Positions 15,563 through 23,347 of a stretch of DNA of 36,773 nt are shown piece after piece (position 1 is the stretch's first letter; each line of letters opens with the position of its first letter). Origin of the DNA: an uncultured Bacteroidales bacterium (GTDB lineage: Bacteria > Bacteroidota > Bacteroidia > Bacteroidales > P3); the NCBI GenBank assembly GCA_937901525.1, contig CALDHX010000076.1, positions 1-36,773 of the forward strand. The letters are read 5' to 3'. Below the pieces are notes generated by a model. That model was given only the letters and a program-made list of their open reading frames with translations. It did no database searches and was not told the origin of the DNA. Made by a program: the position numbers and the translations under genes.

Positions 15563-16861
15563 TTAATCTTCTTTGAAATATACTTCTGCACAATACAAAG
15601 GTAGATTTACGATTTTTTCTTGTTGGCGATATTGATTCATTGAAAAGCGTACGCCAAACATTTCTTCGTTATTTTGCAAAATTGTGCTTAACGATTTTGA
15701 TTTCACGTTTAATTCTGCTTTTACTTCTATCGGAATAATTTGCATTTCTTTTTGTACAAAAAAATCAATCTCTAATGTACTATTTTCTTTGCTGTAATAA
15801 AACAAAGAAGAGTTGAATTGTGTTGCTAATTGCGTGCAAACAAAGTTTTCTGTAAACATTCCTTTGCTTTCTTTCATATTATTTGGCAATAATAGTTGCA
15901 CTGGATTTATTTCTGCCATTGCTCCCAAAAGTCCAACGTCTAACAAATAGAGTTTAAATGCTGATAAATCTTCATAAACCTTTAAAGGCATTGATGGAGT
16001 TGTAACTCTACCTACTTTAATTATGAGTCCAGCGTCAATAAGCCATTGAATTGCTAATTCAAATTCCTTTGCACGTCCGCCTTTCTTAACTACACCATAA
16101 AGAAACTTTTTATTTTCTTTTGATAGCTGAGAAGGCATAGAATTCCACACCATTGCAATTCGGTGTGATTGTTCTTTTGTTGTGTGTTTTGATATATCGT
16201 TTTTATATGCCAATAGAATTTCTCTTTGAACTTCACGAACGCTGTTTGCATCATTTGTTTCTATAAAGACATTTACTGCTTCGGGCATTCCCCCTACCAT
16301 ATAATACTCCCTTAACATTTGAATTAGAACATCGTGAAGTGTAGATAATGTTTGCCAATCCTTATTTTCTAACAATTCTGCCATAAGATTTTTCCCTCTT
16401 GCTATAAGGAATTCAGTAAAAGTCATAGGATACATTTGTATAGTATTGACTTTGCCAACAGGAAAGGACTCTCCTTGTCTTAAAGTAATGCCAAGCAATG
16501 AGCCTGCTACACAAATATGATACTCAGGGGCTCGTTCATAAAAATATTTCAATGAAGCAATTCCTCTTTTCAATTCTTGAATTTCATCAAATATGATTAG
16601 CGTATCTTCTGCTACGATAGGAACATTTGTTATTGCTGAAATTGCAAGCATTACTCTATCTATATTGTAATCTTGCAAAAAAAGATTTTTCACTTGTTCG
16701 TTATCATCGCAATTTATGTATGCAACATATTTGTAATGCTTCTTTCCAAAGTCCAAAAGACTATAAGTTTTCCCTATTTGTCTTGCACCTAAAAGAATTA
16801 AAGGCTTTCTTCGTGGTGATTTTTTCCACTTTAAAAGTTGTTTTTCAATACTTCTATACAT
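15563..16861 (-). CDS. AAA ATPase with DUF4143 domain
   Basis: A 432-residue protein of the AAA_14/DUF4143 type common in several copies in Bacteroidota genomes. Walker A is GARQIGKT (residues 25-32), Walker B is TLIIFDEIQE (Asp92, Glu93), and a sensor-like CVAGSLLG follows. The C-terminal half carries the DUF4143 region, including KLYLLDVGLLGAMA and LEIDFFVQKEMQIIPIEVKAEL. That last block has the D...E.K spacing of a PD-(D/E)XK nuclease fold, which is typical of the domain. The biological role of the family is unclear; it is often treated as accessory. It has its own -7 box and sits between two terminator or repeat regions, so it may have been acquired as a single gene. Confidence 0.9.
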   Translation of the reverse strand: MYRSIEKQLLKWKKSPRRKPLILLGARQIGKTYSLLDFGKKHYKYVAYINCDDNEQVKNLFLQDYNIDRVMLAISAITNVPIVAEDTLIIFDEIQELKRGIASLKYFYERAPEYHICVAGSLLGITLRQGESFPVGKVNTIQMYPMTFTEFLIARGKNLMAELLENKDWQTLSTLHDVLIQMLREYYMVGGMPEAVNVFIETNDANSVREVQREILLAYKNDISKHTTKEQSHRIAMVWNSMPSQLSKENKKFLYGVVKKGGRAKEFELAIQWLIDAGLIIKVGRVTTPSMPLKVYEDLSAFKLYLLDVGLLGAMAEINPVQLLLPNNMKESKGMFTENFVCTQLATQFNSSLFYYSKENSTLEIDFFVQKEMQIIPIEVKAELNVKSKSLSTILQNNEEMFGVRFSMNQYRQQEKIVNLPLYCAEVYFKED

Positions 16862-16883
16862 TCTTTCTTTTATATTTAGGCTG

Positions 16884-16891
16884 CAAACTTA
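16884..16891 (-). promoter_or_regulatory. -7 promoter element of the DUF4143 ATPase gene
   Basis: On the minus strand TAAGTTTG matches TAnnTTTG, 22 nt before the ATG at 16861. No -33 TTG lies at 19-20 nt; instead the upstream DNA holds the 33-bp repeats and the 11-bp inverted repeat, which could bind an activator or repressor. Confidence 0.65.
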
Positions 16892-16898
16892 CAAAAAA

Positions 16899-16980
16899 AT
16901 GAGGGAATATTTACTATATCCTCACACTTTTATGAGCGAATATTTGAAGTTAGGTTCCATTTTCATGAGGATATAGCAAT
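16899..16980. repeat. 33-bp imperfect direct repeats with an 11-bp inverted repeat
   Basis: ATGAG recurs at 16899, 16932 and 16965, exactly 33 bases apart. The first two units share ATGAG(G/C)GAATATTT. Across them, CTATATCCTCA (16914-16924) and TGAGGATATAG (16966-16976) form a perfect 11-bp inverted repeat. The block lies directly upstream of the ATPase promoter and just past the end of the plug-protein gene. Confidence 0.6.
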
Positions 16981-16984
16981 ATTT

Positions 16985-18250
16985 TTACCAATTAACTTCT
17001 TGGGTTGTGAAGCCTATGAGACTTTCGTAGTTATTGCCTAATTCTCGGTAGTAAACAAAGGCTGTGTAGGTGTTTTTGGTTTCAAAATGATCGCCCTCTA
17101 TCTCTTTTGTTGTGGAATTGAGGCTATTGTGTGGGCGAAAAAGGATTTGATAGTTGTAATAGCCTTGTTTTAATAGCATTTTAAGGGTATAGCAATTCAA
17201 ATGTGAGTCATAAACAAAGCGATTCAACTCTCCTAATCTCCATTGACTCATTTCTCCAACGGCATAATAGTTTCCTTCTAAGTTTAGAGGAGCTGGAAGA
17301 TAGAAACAAACCCATGCGTAATCGCTTCCAAGCTCTGGGCTCTCTCCTATGTCGTTTCTCACATAATATGCTCCATTTATATCGGAGTAACTAACGTATG
17401 GAATATGTGTTTTGATTTGTTCGGGTTTTAATCTAACGATATTTTCTCCTCCTATGTAGTCTATGTTTTCTATAAAGGCTGTTCGGTGTCTTAGACTTGT
17501 GAAATCAAATTGTCGAAATTCGTTTCCGCCAAGAAATATATTCTCTGGTTTTAGGCGATAGTGCAATTCTTTTCCTATGCTTTCGTTTAGGGGCAAGAAT
17601 CGTTGATTATCTAATCTTCCGTTTTGTTGTATTAGAACTTTTACGTCTTGATATGGATTGTTTAGTGAGGTTGGGCCAATTGTTCTAACGACTACTTCTA
17701 CTTCTTGTGCTTTATTTCTTAGAGAAGGCTCTCTTGTGGGTTTTATTTCTATGCCTGTGGCAGTTTGAAGGTCAAGACAATAAAATTTTTTAGTGAAAAT
17801 GACTTTGTCTGGTTCGCCTTCGTGAAATACTTTAATGATATAATTTCCACTTTTGGTTGGTCTCATTGTTTCCGAAGGGATTGTTTGTTCATAGTGAACG
17901 TATCGGCAAAGGGTATTAAAGGAATTTGAAAAATTTTCTATAATCTCTGTTTCAAAACCTTCAATGTATTCGTATGGTTCAAGCTCGCTTGGTGTCCAAT
18001 CGCTATTGCAATGAATTATTGTGTATTCATAACGGTTGGTTTCTTCGCCTATTTCGTCAAATTTCAAGATAAGTGATTTGTATTCTCCTAAACGGGCAAT
18101 TGGAAGTGAGAGGTCTGCGTTTTTACTCTCTAATTTTACGGTTTTTATTACCGGAGAATAAATCATATCTGAATATACGAATTGGGCGTAAAGTGAATCT
18201 ACGCCCAATATCATAATTAAAAAATTTAATATTAATAGTTTTAGTTTCAT
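16985..18250 (-). CDS. Type IX secretion system plug protein (DUF5103)
   Basis: A 421-residue exported protein with signal peptide MKLKLLILNFLIMILGVDSLYAQ. The conserved N-terminal block includes VYSDMIYSPVIKTVKLESKN, PIARLGEYKSLILKFDEIG and YTIIHCNSDWTPSELEPYEYIEGF. The C-terminal half (NGAYYVRNDIGESPELGSDYAWVCFYLPAPL...YYAVGEMSQWRLGE) fits DUF5103. In Flavobacterium this family closes the SprA translocon from the periplasmic side and is called the plug. A type IX cargo is encoded at 5492-7372. It is last in a four-gene run after pepD, the prohibitin-tail-like gene and pepP, with only 3 bases after pepP. Confidence 0.87.
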   Translation of the reverse strand: MKLKLLILNFLIMILGVDSLYAQFVYSDMIYSPVIKTVKLESKNADLSLPIARLGEYKSLILKFDEIGEETNRYEYTIIHCNSDWTPSELEPYEYIEGFETEIIENFSNSFNTLCRYVHYEQTIPSETMRPTKSGNYIIKVFHEGEPDKVIFTKKFYCLDLQTATGIEIKPTREPSLRNKAQEVEVVVRTIGPTSLNNPYQDVKVLIQQNGRLDNQRFLPLNESIGKELHYRLKPENIFLGGNEFRQFDFTSLRHRTAFIENIDYIGGENIVRLKPEQIKTHIPYVSYSDINGAYYVRNDIGESPELGSDYAWVCFYLPAPLNLEGNYYAVGEMSQWRLGELNRFVYDSHLNCYTLKMLLKQGYYNYQILFRPHNSLNSTTKEIEGDHFETKNTYTAFVYYRELGNNYESLIGFTTQEVNW

Positions 18251-18253
18251 AGA

Positions 18254-19642
18254 CTAAGACATTTGTGCTTCTATTTCTGCAACTGTTTTTGGAATGTATT
18301 TACCTAATAATCTGCAACCATCTTTTGTTACTAAAAGATCGTCTTCTATTCTTATTCCTCCAAAGTCTTTGTAGGTTTCTAACACTTTATAATCAATAAA
18401 GTCTTTGCATTTGTTTTCTGCTTTCCATTTATCTATCAATGCTGGTATGAAATAACAACCTGGTTCGTTAGTTATTACAAATCCTTCTTGCAATTCTCTG
18501 CCTAATCTTAGTGATGAAAGTCCAAATTGTGTTGAACGAATGTTCTTTTTGTCATATCCAACATAGTTTTCGCCATAATTTTCCATATCATGCACATCTA
18601 AGCCCATCATGTGTCCTAATCCGTGAGGCATAAATAAGCCCATTGCTCCTGCTTTTACGGCTTCTTGAATATTTCCTTTCATTATTCCAAGTTCTTTCAA
18701 GGCTGAGCCTAATCTTGTAACGGCTGCAAGATGTATTTCCGAGTATTTTACTCCCGGTCTTACAAGACTTGGCACTAATTGTTGAGCTGCAAGCACTGCT
18801 TCATAAATATCTTTTTGGCGTTGTGAGAATTTTCCGCCCACAGGCACTGATCTTGTTATATCGGAGCAGTATCCCATTGGGTTTTCACAGCCTGCGTCAG
18901 ATACTATCATTCTTTCTTTTTTGATTTGAAGAGAATGATCGTGTCCGTGAAGGATTTCTCCATGTGTAGTTAAGATTATTGGGAATGAAACAGGGCCTCC
19001 ACCACTAAGTGCTATGCCTTCCATTGCTCCTGCTATCTCATATTCGTAGGTTCCTTCTTTTGCTGCCATTCTCATCATAGTTGTGTGCATCAAATAGGCA
19101 TTATCTACGGCTTTTTCTATCTCTACGATTTCTTCTTCCGACTTAATTGAACGTTGTTTTACGCATGCGTTAATCAATTCTACACTTACGTATGCTTTTA
19201 CGTATTCTCTTTCTATGTGAAGCAAATCTGCGATAAAGTTTACATTCTCTGCTCTATATGGAGGTGTGAAATGAACTTTTCTTCCTGCGAAAACTGCCTT
19301 GTCTATGAAGGCTCTTAAATCTGTTATCGTACCAACTTCTTCTACTCCTATCTCTTCTGCTCTTTCTCTAAGGCTTGGCACAGGTCCTGTCCAGATTATG
19401 TCGTCCATATCTACTTCTTCTCCGAATAGATATTCTTTTCCTGCATCTACATCTATAACTCCTACTAAGTTTTGTAAAGCGTATGCAAAGAAATAGCGAA
19501 ATGTGCTATCTTGTCTAAACGTATATGTATTTGCTGGATAGTTAAAAGGGCTATCTCCATTACCTAATATTAGTATAACGCCACTTTTAACGTCTTTCAT
19601 CAACTGTTTTCTTCTGTTTATATAGGTTTCTTTTGCGAACAT
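18254..19642 (-). CDS. pepP: Xaa-Pro aminopeptidase (aminopeptidase P)
   Basis: Dinuclear-metal M24B peptidase that removes an N-terminal residue preceding proline. The 462-residue protein has the AMP_N domain at about 1-140 and the pita-bread catalytic domain after it. All five metal ligands are visible: Asp249 (VSDAGCENP), Asp261 (YCSDITRS), His344 (HGLGHMMGLDVHD), Glu393 (ITNEPGCYF) and Glu433 (GIRIEDDLL). No signal peptide is present, so it should be cytoplasmic. It lies 13 bases after the prohibitin-tail-like gene and 3 bases before the plug gene, so it probably shares a message that starts at pepD. Confidence 0.95.
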   Translation of the reverse strand: MFAKETYINRRKQLMKDVKSGVILILGNGDSPFNYPANTYTFRQDSTFRYFFAYALQNLVGVIDVDAGKEYLFGEEVDMDDIIWTGPVPSLRERAEEIGVEEVGTITDLRAFIDKAVFAGRKVHFTPPYRAENVNFIADLLHIEREYVKAYVSVELINACVKQRSIKSEEEIVEIEKAVDNAYLMHTTMMRMAAKEGTYEYEIAGAMEGIALSGGGPVSFPIILTTHGEILHGHDHSLQIKKERMIVSDAGCENPMGYCSDITRSVPVGGKFSQRQKDIYEAVLAAQQLVPSLVRPGVKYSEIHLAAVTRLGSALKELGIMKGNIQEAVKAGAMGLFMPHGLGHMMGLDVHDMENYGENYVGYDKKNIRSTQFGLSSLRLGRELQEGFVITNEPGCYFIPALIDKWKAENKCKDFIDYKVLETYKDFGGIRIEDDLLVTKDGCRLLGKYIPKTVAEIEAQMS

Positions 19643-19655
19643 ATTATTCTATTTT

Positions 19656-20063
19656 TTAATTTACGTTTGAAAATACATTATTTCTTTTTCCTGCTTCAAG
19701 AATTGGAAGATTGGCTTCGGTAGGTATATAAATCACTGTTTTTTCGTTAAGATTTTCTTGATTCTTTACCCAAAGATATTGAATATATGTTGAAGTCAAT
19801 GTTCCGTTTTCTATCTTCATTGCTTCTGCTGCTCCTTTTGCTCTTTCTATTTCAGCTTTTGCATTTAGTTTTTCTGCTTCAAGGTTTGCTCTTGCTTCTT
19901 CTACCTTAATTCTTCTGTTTTGTTCTGCTTCTGCAAGTTGAGCTTTTCCTCTCATTTCTTGACTCCAAACTCTATAAACAGGCATTCCAAACATTGCTAT
20001 GCCGATAAAAGCAACTACAACTACAATTAAAATTACTATGTGTTTTGGTTTGATTGTGTACAT
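19656..20063 (-). CDS. Small membrane-anchored coiled-coil protein, prohibitin-tail-like
   Basis: A 135-residue protein. Residues about 8-30 form one transmembrane helix (IVILIVVVVAFIGIAMFGMP). A short arm and an Ala/Glu/Lys-rich coiled coil (AQLAEAEQNRRIKVEEARANLEAEKLNAKAEIERAKGAAEA) follow. The tail reads YIQYLWVKNQ...VIYIPTEANLPIL. The coiled coil and tail resemble the C-terminal part of SPFH (stomatin/prohibitin) proteins, but the SPFH domain itself is absent. Similar short proteins are annotated in Bacteroides as membrane protease subunits. It lies 4 bases after pepD and 13 before pepP. A role in organising a membrane protease or scaffold is only a guess. Confidence 0.8.
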   Translation of the reverse strand: MYTIKPKHIVILIVVVVAFIGIAMFGMPVYRVWSQEMRGKAQLAEAEQNRRIKVEEARANLEAEKLNAKAEIERAKGAAEAMKIENGTLTSTYIQYLWVKNQENLNEKTVIYIPTEANLPILEAGKRNNVFSNVN

Positions 20064-20067
20064 AAGG

Positions 20068-21522
20068 CTAAATGTTTTTTAATATTTCTAATGTGTGTTT
20101 CCAATAAAGCTCTACGGTTTTTATTTCTAAGCGTTCGTCAGGTGAATGCACTCCACGAAGTGTTGGACCGTAAGAAATCATATCCATTCCTGGATATTTC
20201 TCTCCTATCAAACCACATTCTAAGCCTGCATGTATTGCTCTTACTATTGGTTCTTTATTGAATAATTTCTTGTAAGCATCAACTGCTATTTTTAATATTT
20301 TACTTTCTGGATTTGGTGCCCAACCTGGATAGCCGTCTCCATGCTCTACGTCTGCTCCTGCAAGTAAGAAACAACTTTCTACTCTATATGCTGCTGCGTA
20401 TTTTGCACTTTCCACAGAAGAACGTTGAGATGTTGTGATAAAGAAGTGATCTTCTTTCATTTTTACAGAAGCTAAGTTTGTAGATGTTTCAACAAATCCT
20501 GGTATTTCTCTACTCATAGCCAATACTCCGTGAGGACAAGCATATAAAACATTCAAAAGATTGTCTTGACTTAACATATCTACTACAAAGGCTGGCTTTT
20601 CTGCTTCTGATAGAGTGATTTCCATATCTGGTTCTGTGGTGCGGAATTCGTATTTCAAATCTACTGCAAATTTTTCTACAATTTCTTTCATCAACTCTAC
20701 GTCTGCTTGTGCTACAACAAAGGTTGCGTTTGCTTCTCTTGCTATTGCGTTGCGAAGATTTCCTCCTTCAAAACAAGAAAGTCTTAAATCCATTTCTTTA
20801 TCTAATGACCAAAGGATACGATTCAATATTTTATTTGCACAAGCTAAGCCTTTATTAATGTCATCTCCTGAGTGTCCTCCTTTAAGTCCTTTTACCATTA
20901 TTTTAAATGCAGGTGCGTCTGGTGTTTCTTCTTTATCGTATGGAAGTTTTGCTACTGTGTCAATTCCTCCTGCACAACCAATGAAGATTTCTCCTTCATC
21001 TTCACTGTCAAGGTTAAGAAGTATTCTACTTTTTAATACATCTGCTGAAAGGGCTTCTGCTCCTGATAGTCCTGTTTCTTCATCTACTGTGAATAAACAT
21101 TCTATTGGTCCGTGCTCTATGTCGTTTGCATCTAAGATTGCTAAGGCTGTTGCTACTCCTATGCCATCATCTGCTCCTAATGTAGTGCCATCGGCTTTTA
21201 ACCATTCGCCTTCTATTTTGGGAACAATGGCATCTTTTTCAAAATCGAAGTCTTTATCGCTGTTTTTCTCACATACCATGTCTATATGTGATTGTAAACA
21301 AACCCAAGGTGAGTTTTCTTTTCCTTTTGTTGCTCCTTTACGAATTATTACGTTGCCAATTTCATCTGAAACGTACTCTAAGTTTCTTTCTTTTGCCCAA
21401 TTGACTAAGTATTCAGTCATTTTTTCTTCGTGTTTTGAAGGTCTTGGGATTGAAAGTATTTCTCCAAAAAATCTAAATAGGCTTTTTGGTTCTAAATCTG
21501 CTAAAATACTATTGTTTGCCAT
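20068..21522 (-). CDS. pepD: Cytosolic aminoacyl-histidine dipeptidase (M20)
   Basis: Zinc-dependent dipeptidase of family M20C with broad specificity, including carnosine-type Xaa-His dipeptides. The 484-residue length and start (ILADLEPKSLFRFFGEILSIPRPS) match PepD. Metal and catalytic residues are in place: His79 and Asp81 (LQSHIDMVCEKN), Asp118 (GADDGIG), Glu148 and Glu149 (TVDEETGLSGA), Asp172 (LNLDSEDEG) and His459 (GVHSPDERL). No signal peptide. It heads a tight four-gene run. No TAnnTTTG box was found upstream; the gap to yeiH instead holds repeat array B, whose A-rich strand is the coding strand here. Confidence 0.95.
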   Translation of the reverse strand: MANNSILADLEPKSLFRFFGEILSIPRPSKHEEKMTEYLVNWAKERNLEYVSDEIGNVIIRKGATKGKENSPWVCLQSHIDMVCEKNSDKDFDFEKDAIVPKIEGEWLKADGTTLGADDGIGVATALAILDANDIEHGPIECLFTVDEETGLSGAEALSADVLKSRILLNLDSEDEGEIFIGCAGGIDTVAKLPYDKEETPDAPAFKIMVKGLKGGHSGDDINKGLACANKILNRILWSLDKEMDLRLSCFEGGNLRNAIAREANATFVVAQADVELMKEIVEKFAVDLKYEFRTTEPDMEITLSEAEKPAFVVDMLSQDNLLNVLYACPHGVLAMSREIPGFVETSTNLASVKMKEDHFFITTSQRSSVESAKYAAAYRVESCFLLAGADVEHGDGYPGWAPNPESKILKIAVDAYKKLFNKEPIVRAIHAGLECGLIGEKYPGMDMISYGPTLRGVHSPDERLEIKTVELYWKHTLEILKNI

Positions 21523-21581
21523 ATCTTTTTTTGTTTAATTTTCTTTTAATTTTTAACGTCTTTATTTGCGTAATATTATTT

Positions 21582-21665
21582 CTTTGTTTTTTTAATTTTT
21601 TTCTTTACTTTTTTCGATTTTTTCTTTGATTTTTTTTAATTTTTCTTTGATTTTTTTTGACCCTT
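21582..21665 (+). repeat. 21-bp T-rich tandem repeat, array B (4 units)
   Basis: Units start at 21582, 21603, 21624 and 21645, exactly 21 bases apart. They open with CTTTG, CTTTA, CTTTG and CTTTG, followed by T-tracts split by AA or CGA. A weaker CTTTA unit precedes at 21560 (22 bases). The array fills most of the gap between the end of yeiH and the start of pepD, both on the minus strand. No other gene or terminator hairpin is visible in this gap. Confidence 0.85.
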
Positions 21666-21666
21666 C

Positions 21667-22575
21667 TTAGATAAAGAAGAAAAAGGTTGATATTGAGATA
21701 ATTATCCACAACACTAAACCAAGTAAAAATGGTCTTATGCCTACGGTTTTCAAATCTGAAAGAGAAAATCCGCTACCTATCATAAATAAGGCTAAAACCA
21801 TTCCTCTTTTTCCTATGTAAGAAAGCACGCTGTATGCACTTTGTCCTGCTGGAATAAAGCCTGCAATGAGTATTGCTACAATAAAATAGAGTATAAACCA
21901 AGGTATTTTAATTTTTCCTTTACCTGCGTTTTCTTTTTTATTGAGAAGCAAAACTAATAATGAGAGAGGAATTATCCAAAGCGTTCTTGCGAGTTTTACT
22001 GTCGTTGCTACTTGCAAGGCTTCTTTGCCATATTCTGCTCCTGCACCAACAACTGACGATGTATCGTGAATTGCAATTGCCGACCAATAGCCAAAACTTT
22101 CTTGACTCATATTAAAATATTCCCCAACCAAGGGAAAGATAAATAAAGCAATGGCATTAAGCACAAAAACAACGGTTAAGGAAAAAGAAATTTGACTATC
22201 CTTTGCTTTAACAATAGGAGAAACTGCCGCAATAGCACTTCCACCACAGATTGCAGTGCCTGAGCTAATAAGAGTCGCCGTATTTTTATCTACCTTAAAG
22301 AGTTTACCAAGCAAAAGCCCTATTAGAAAGACCAAAACAACTGAACAAGCCGTCAAAACAATACCTTTTGAAGACACTTCTATAACTTGTTGCAGATTCA
22401 TACCAAATCCCATAAGCACAACAGAGTATTGCAAAAGAGGAGATGAATATTTTTTGTATTGAAACGGCTTTTCGATTTTTAAAAGCGAAAACAAAATCCC
22501 ACAAAACAAAGCCATAGGCGCTGAAACGAATGGGAAAAAGCATAAAAGTGCTACAATATAATAGAGATATTTCAT
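21667..22575 (-). CDS. Putative sulfate exporter family protein (YeiH/UPF0324)
   Basis: A 302-residue integral membrane protein with about nine to ten hydrophobic helices, in the YeiH/UPF0324 family annotated as putative sulfate exporters. Family blocks are visible: SSPLLQYSVVLMGFGMNLQQ, LISSGTAICGGSAIAAVSP, AIAIHDTSSVVGAGAEYG, VKLARTLWIIPL and the C-terminal KRGMVLALFMIGSGFSLSDLK. The substrate has not been firmly shown for the family. The ATG at 22575 is preferred over an in-frame TTG at 22590, because that TTG lies within the -7 promoter box. It is divergent from dapB. The stop falls right next to repeat array B. Confidence 0.9.
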   Translation of the reverse strand: MKYLYYIVALLCFFPFVSAPMALFCGILFSLLKIEKPFQYKKYSSPLLQYSVVLMGFGMNLQQVIEVSSKGIVLTACSVVLVFLIGLLLGKLFKVDKNTATLISSGTAICGGSAIAAVSPIVKAKDSQISFSLTVVFVLNAIALFIFPLVGEYFNMSQESFGYWSAIAIHDTSSVVGAGAEYGKEALQVATTVKLARTLWIIPLSLLVLLLNKKENAGKGKIKIPWFILYFIVAILIAGFIPAGQSAYSVLSYIGKRGMVLALFMIGSGFSLSDLKTVGIRPFLLGLVLWIIISISTFFFFI

Positions 22576-22587
22576 TTTCTTTTTTTG

Positions 22588-22595
22588 CAAAAATA
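22588..22595 (-). promoter_or_regulatory. -7 promoter element of the yeiH-like gene
   Basis: On the minus strand TATTTTTG matches TAnnTTTG, only 12 nt before the ATG at 22575. The transcript leader would be about six nucleotides, so the mRNA is nearly leaderless. No -33 TTG is seen at the normal spacing. Confidence 0.6.
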
Positions 22596-22617
22596 GTATT
22601 TTTAAACAAACTATTCT

Positions 22618-22625
22618 TATCTTTG
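22618..22625 (+). promoter_or_regulatory. -7 promoter element of the dapB operon
   Basis: TATCTTTG matches TAnnTTTG exactly, 20 nt before the dapB ATG. Its centre is 30 bp from the divergent yeiH box, so the two polymerases would overlap and could compete. Confidence 0.68.
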
Positions 22626-22645
22626 TAAAAAAAATTGCAAGAGAA

Positions 22646-23335
22646 ATGAATATCCTTATAATAGGTTACGGAAAAATGGGAAAAATGGTAGAGGAAATTG
22701 CTTTAAGTAAATCTGACACCATTGTAGGAATAATAGACAAAGATGAAGATTGGGAGAATTTTGATAAAAACAATTCTTTCAAAGATGTTGTAGCAATAGA
22801 CTTCTCTATTCCAAGCAAAGTTTTAGACAACATAGAAAAAGCATGGGAAAGAAACATTGCAATTGTTGTAGGCACAACAGGTTGGTATGATAAATTAGAA
22901 GAAATAACACAAAGAGCAAATCAAGAAAAGAAAACCCTCTTTTGGGCTTCAAACTTTTCAATAGGAGTTTTTCTTTTCAATAAACTCAATGCTTATTTGG
23001 CAAATATGATGAAAGACTTTTCTGACTACAATCCACAGATAACGGAAATTCATCACATACATAAATTAGACGCTCCTTCGGGTACAGCGATTACCTTGGG
23101 GGAAACTCTTGTTGAAAATCACAATATAAAGAAAGAAGACCTTAAAATAGAATCAATAAGAGAAGGAGAAGTTTGCGGAACTCACATAATAGATTATCAG
23201 AGCGTGGTTGATGAGATAGAAATCAAGCACACTGCTCATAATCGCAAAGGATTTGCAAGCGGAGCTGTTATGGCAGCTCATTGGCTTTTAGGAAAAAAAG
23301 GCGTTTTTACAATGAAAGATTTTATAAACCTATAA
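22646..23335 (+). CDS. dapB: 4-hydroxy-tetrahydrodipicolinate reductase
   Basis: NAD(P)H-dependent reductase of the diaminopimelate/lysine pathway, needed for peptidoglycan. The 229-residue protein is slightly shorter than the E. coli enzyme (273), as in other Bacteroidota. The Rossmann motif is GYGKMG (7-12), followed by AIDFSIPSKV, VVGTTGW (75-80) and ASNFSIGV. The signature EIHHIHKLDAPSGTA (134-148) holds the catalytic His136/His137 and Lys140. It heads a tight six-gene series: the next starts follow 12, 4, 2 and 7 bases after the preceding stops, and the last overlaps by 4. Confidence 0.96.
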   Translation: MNILIIGYGKMGKMVEEIALSKSDTIVGIIDKDEDWENFDKNNSFKDVVAIDFSIPSKVLDNIEKAWERNIAIVVGTTGWYDKLEEITQRANQEKKTLFWASNFSIGVFLFNKLNAYLANMMKDFSDYNPQITEIHHIHKLDAPSGTAITLGETLVENHNIKKEDLKIESIREGEVCGTHIIDYQSVVDEIEIKHTAHNRKGFASGAVMAAHWLLGKKGVFTMKDFINL

Positions 23336-23347
23336 AAAAAGCATAAA

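Noticed and set aside
15563..16861. DUF4143 ATPase as a transposon-encoded gene
   Set aside because: No transposase, terminal inverted repeats or target duplications are visible around it. The flanking inverted repeat lies on one side only.
20615..21538. Long open frame of 307 codons on the plus strand opposite pepD
   Set aside because: It is the antisense shadow of a fully recognisable enzyme, is rich in Ser, Ile and Pro from reversed codons, has no family motif and no promoter.
22576..22645. Lysine riboswitch in front of dapB
   Set aside because: Only 20 nt separate the -7 box from the start codon, far too short for the aptamer.
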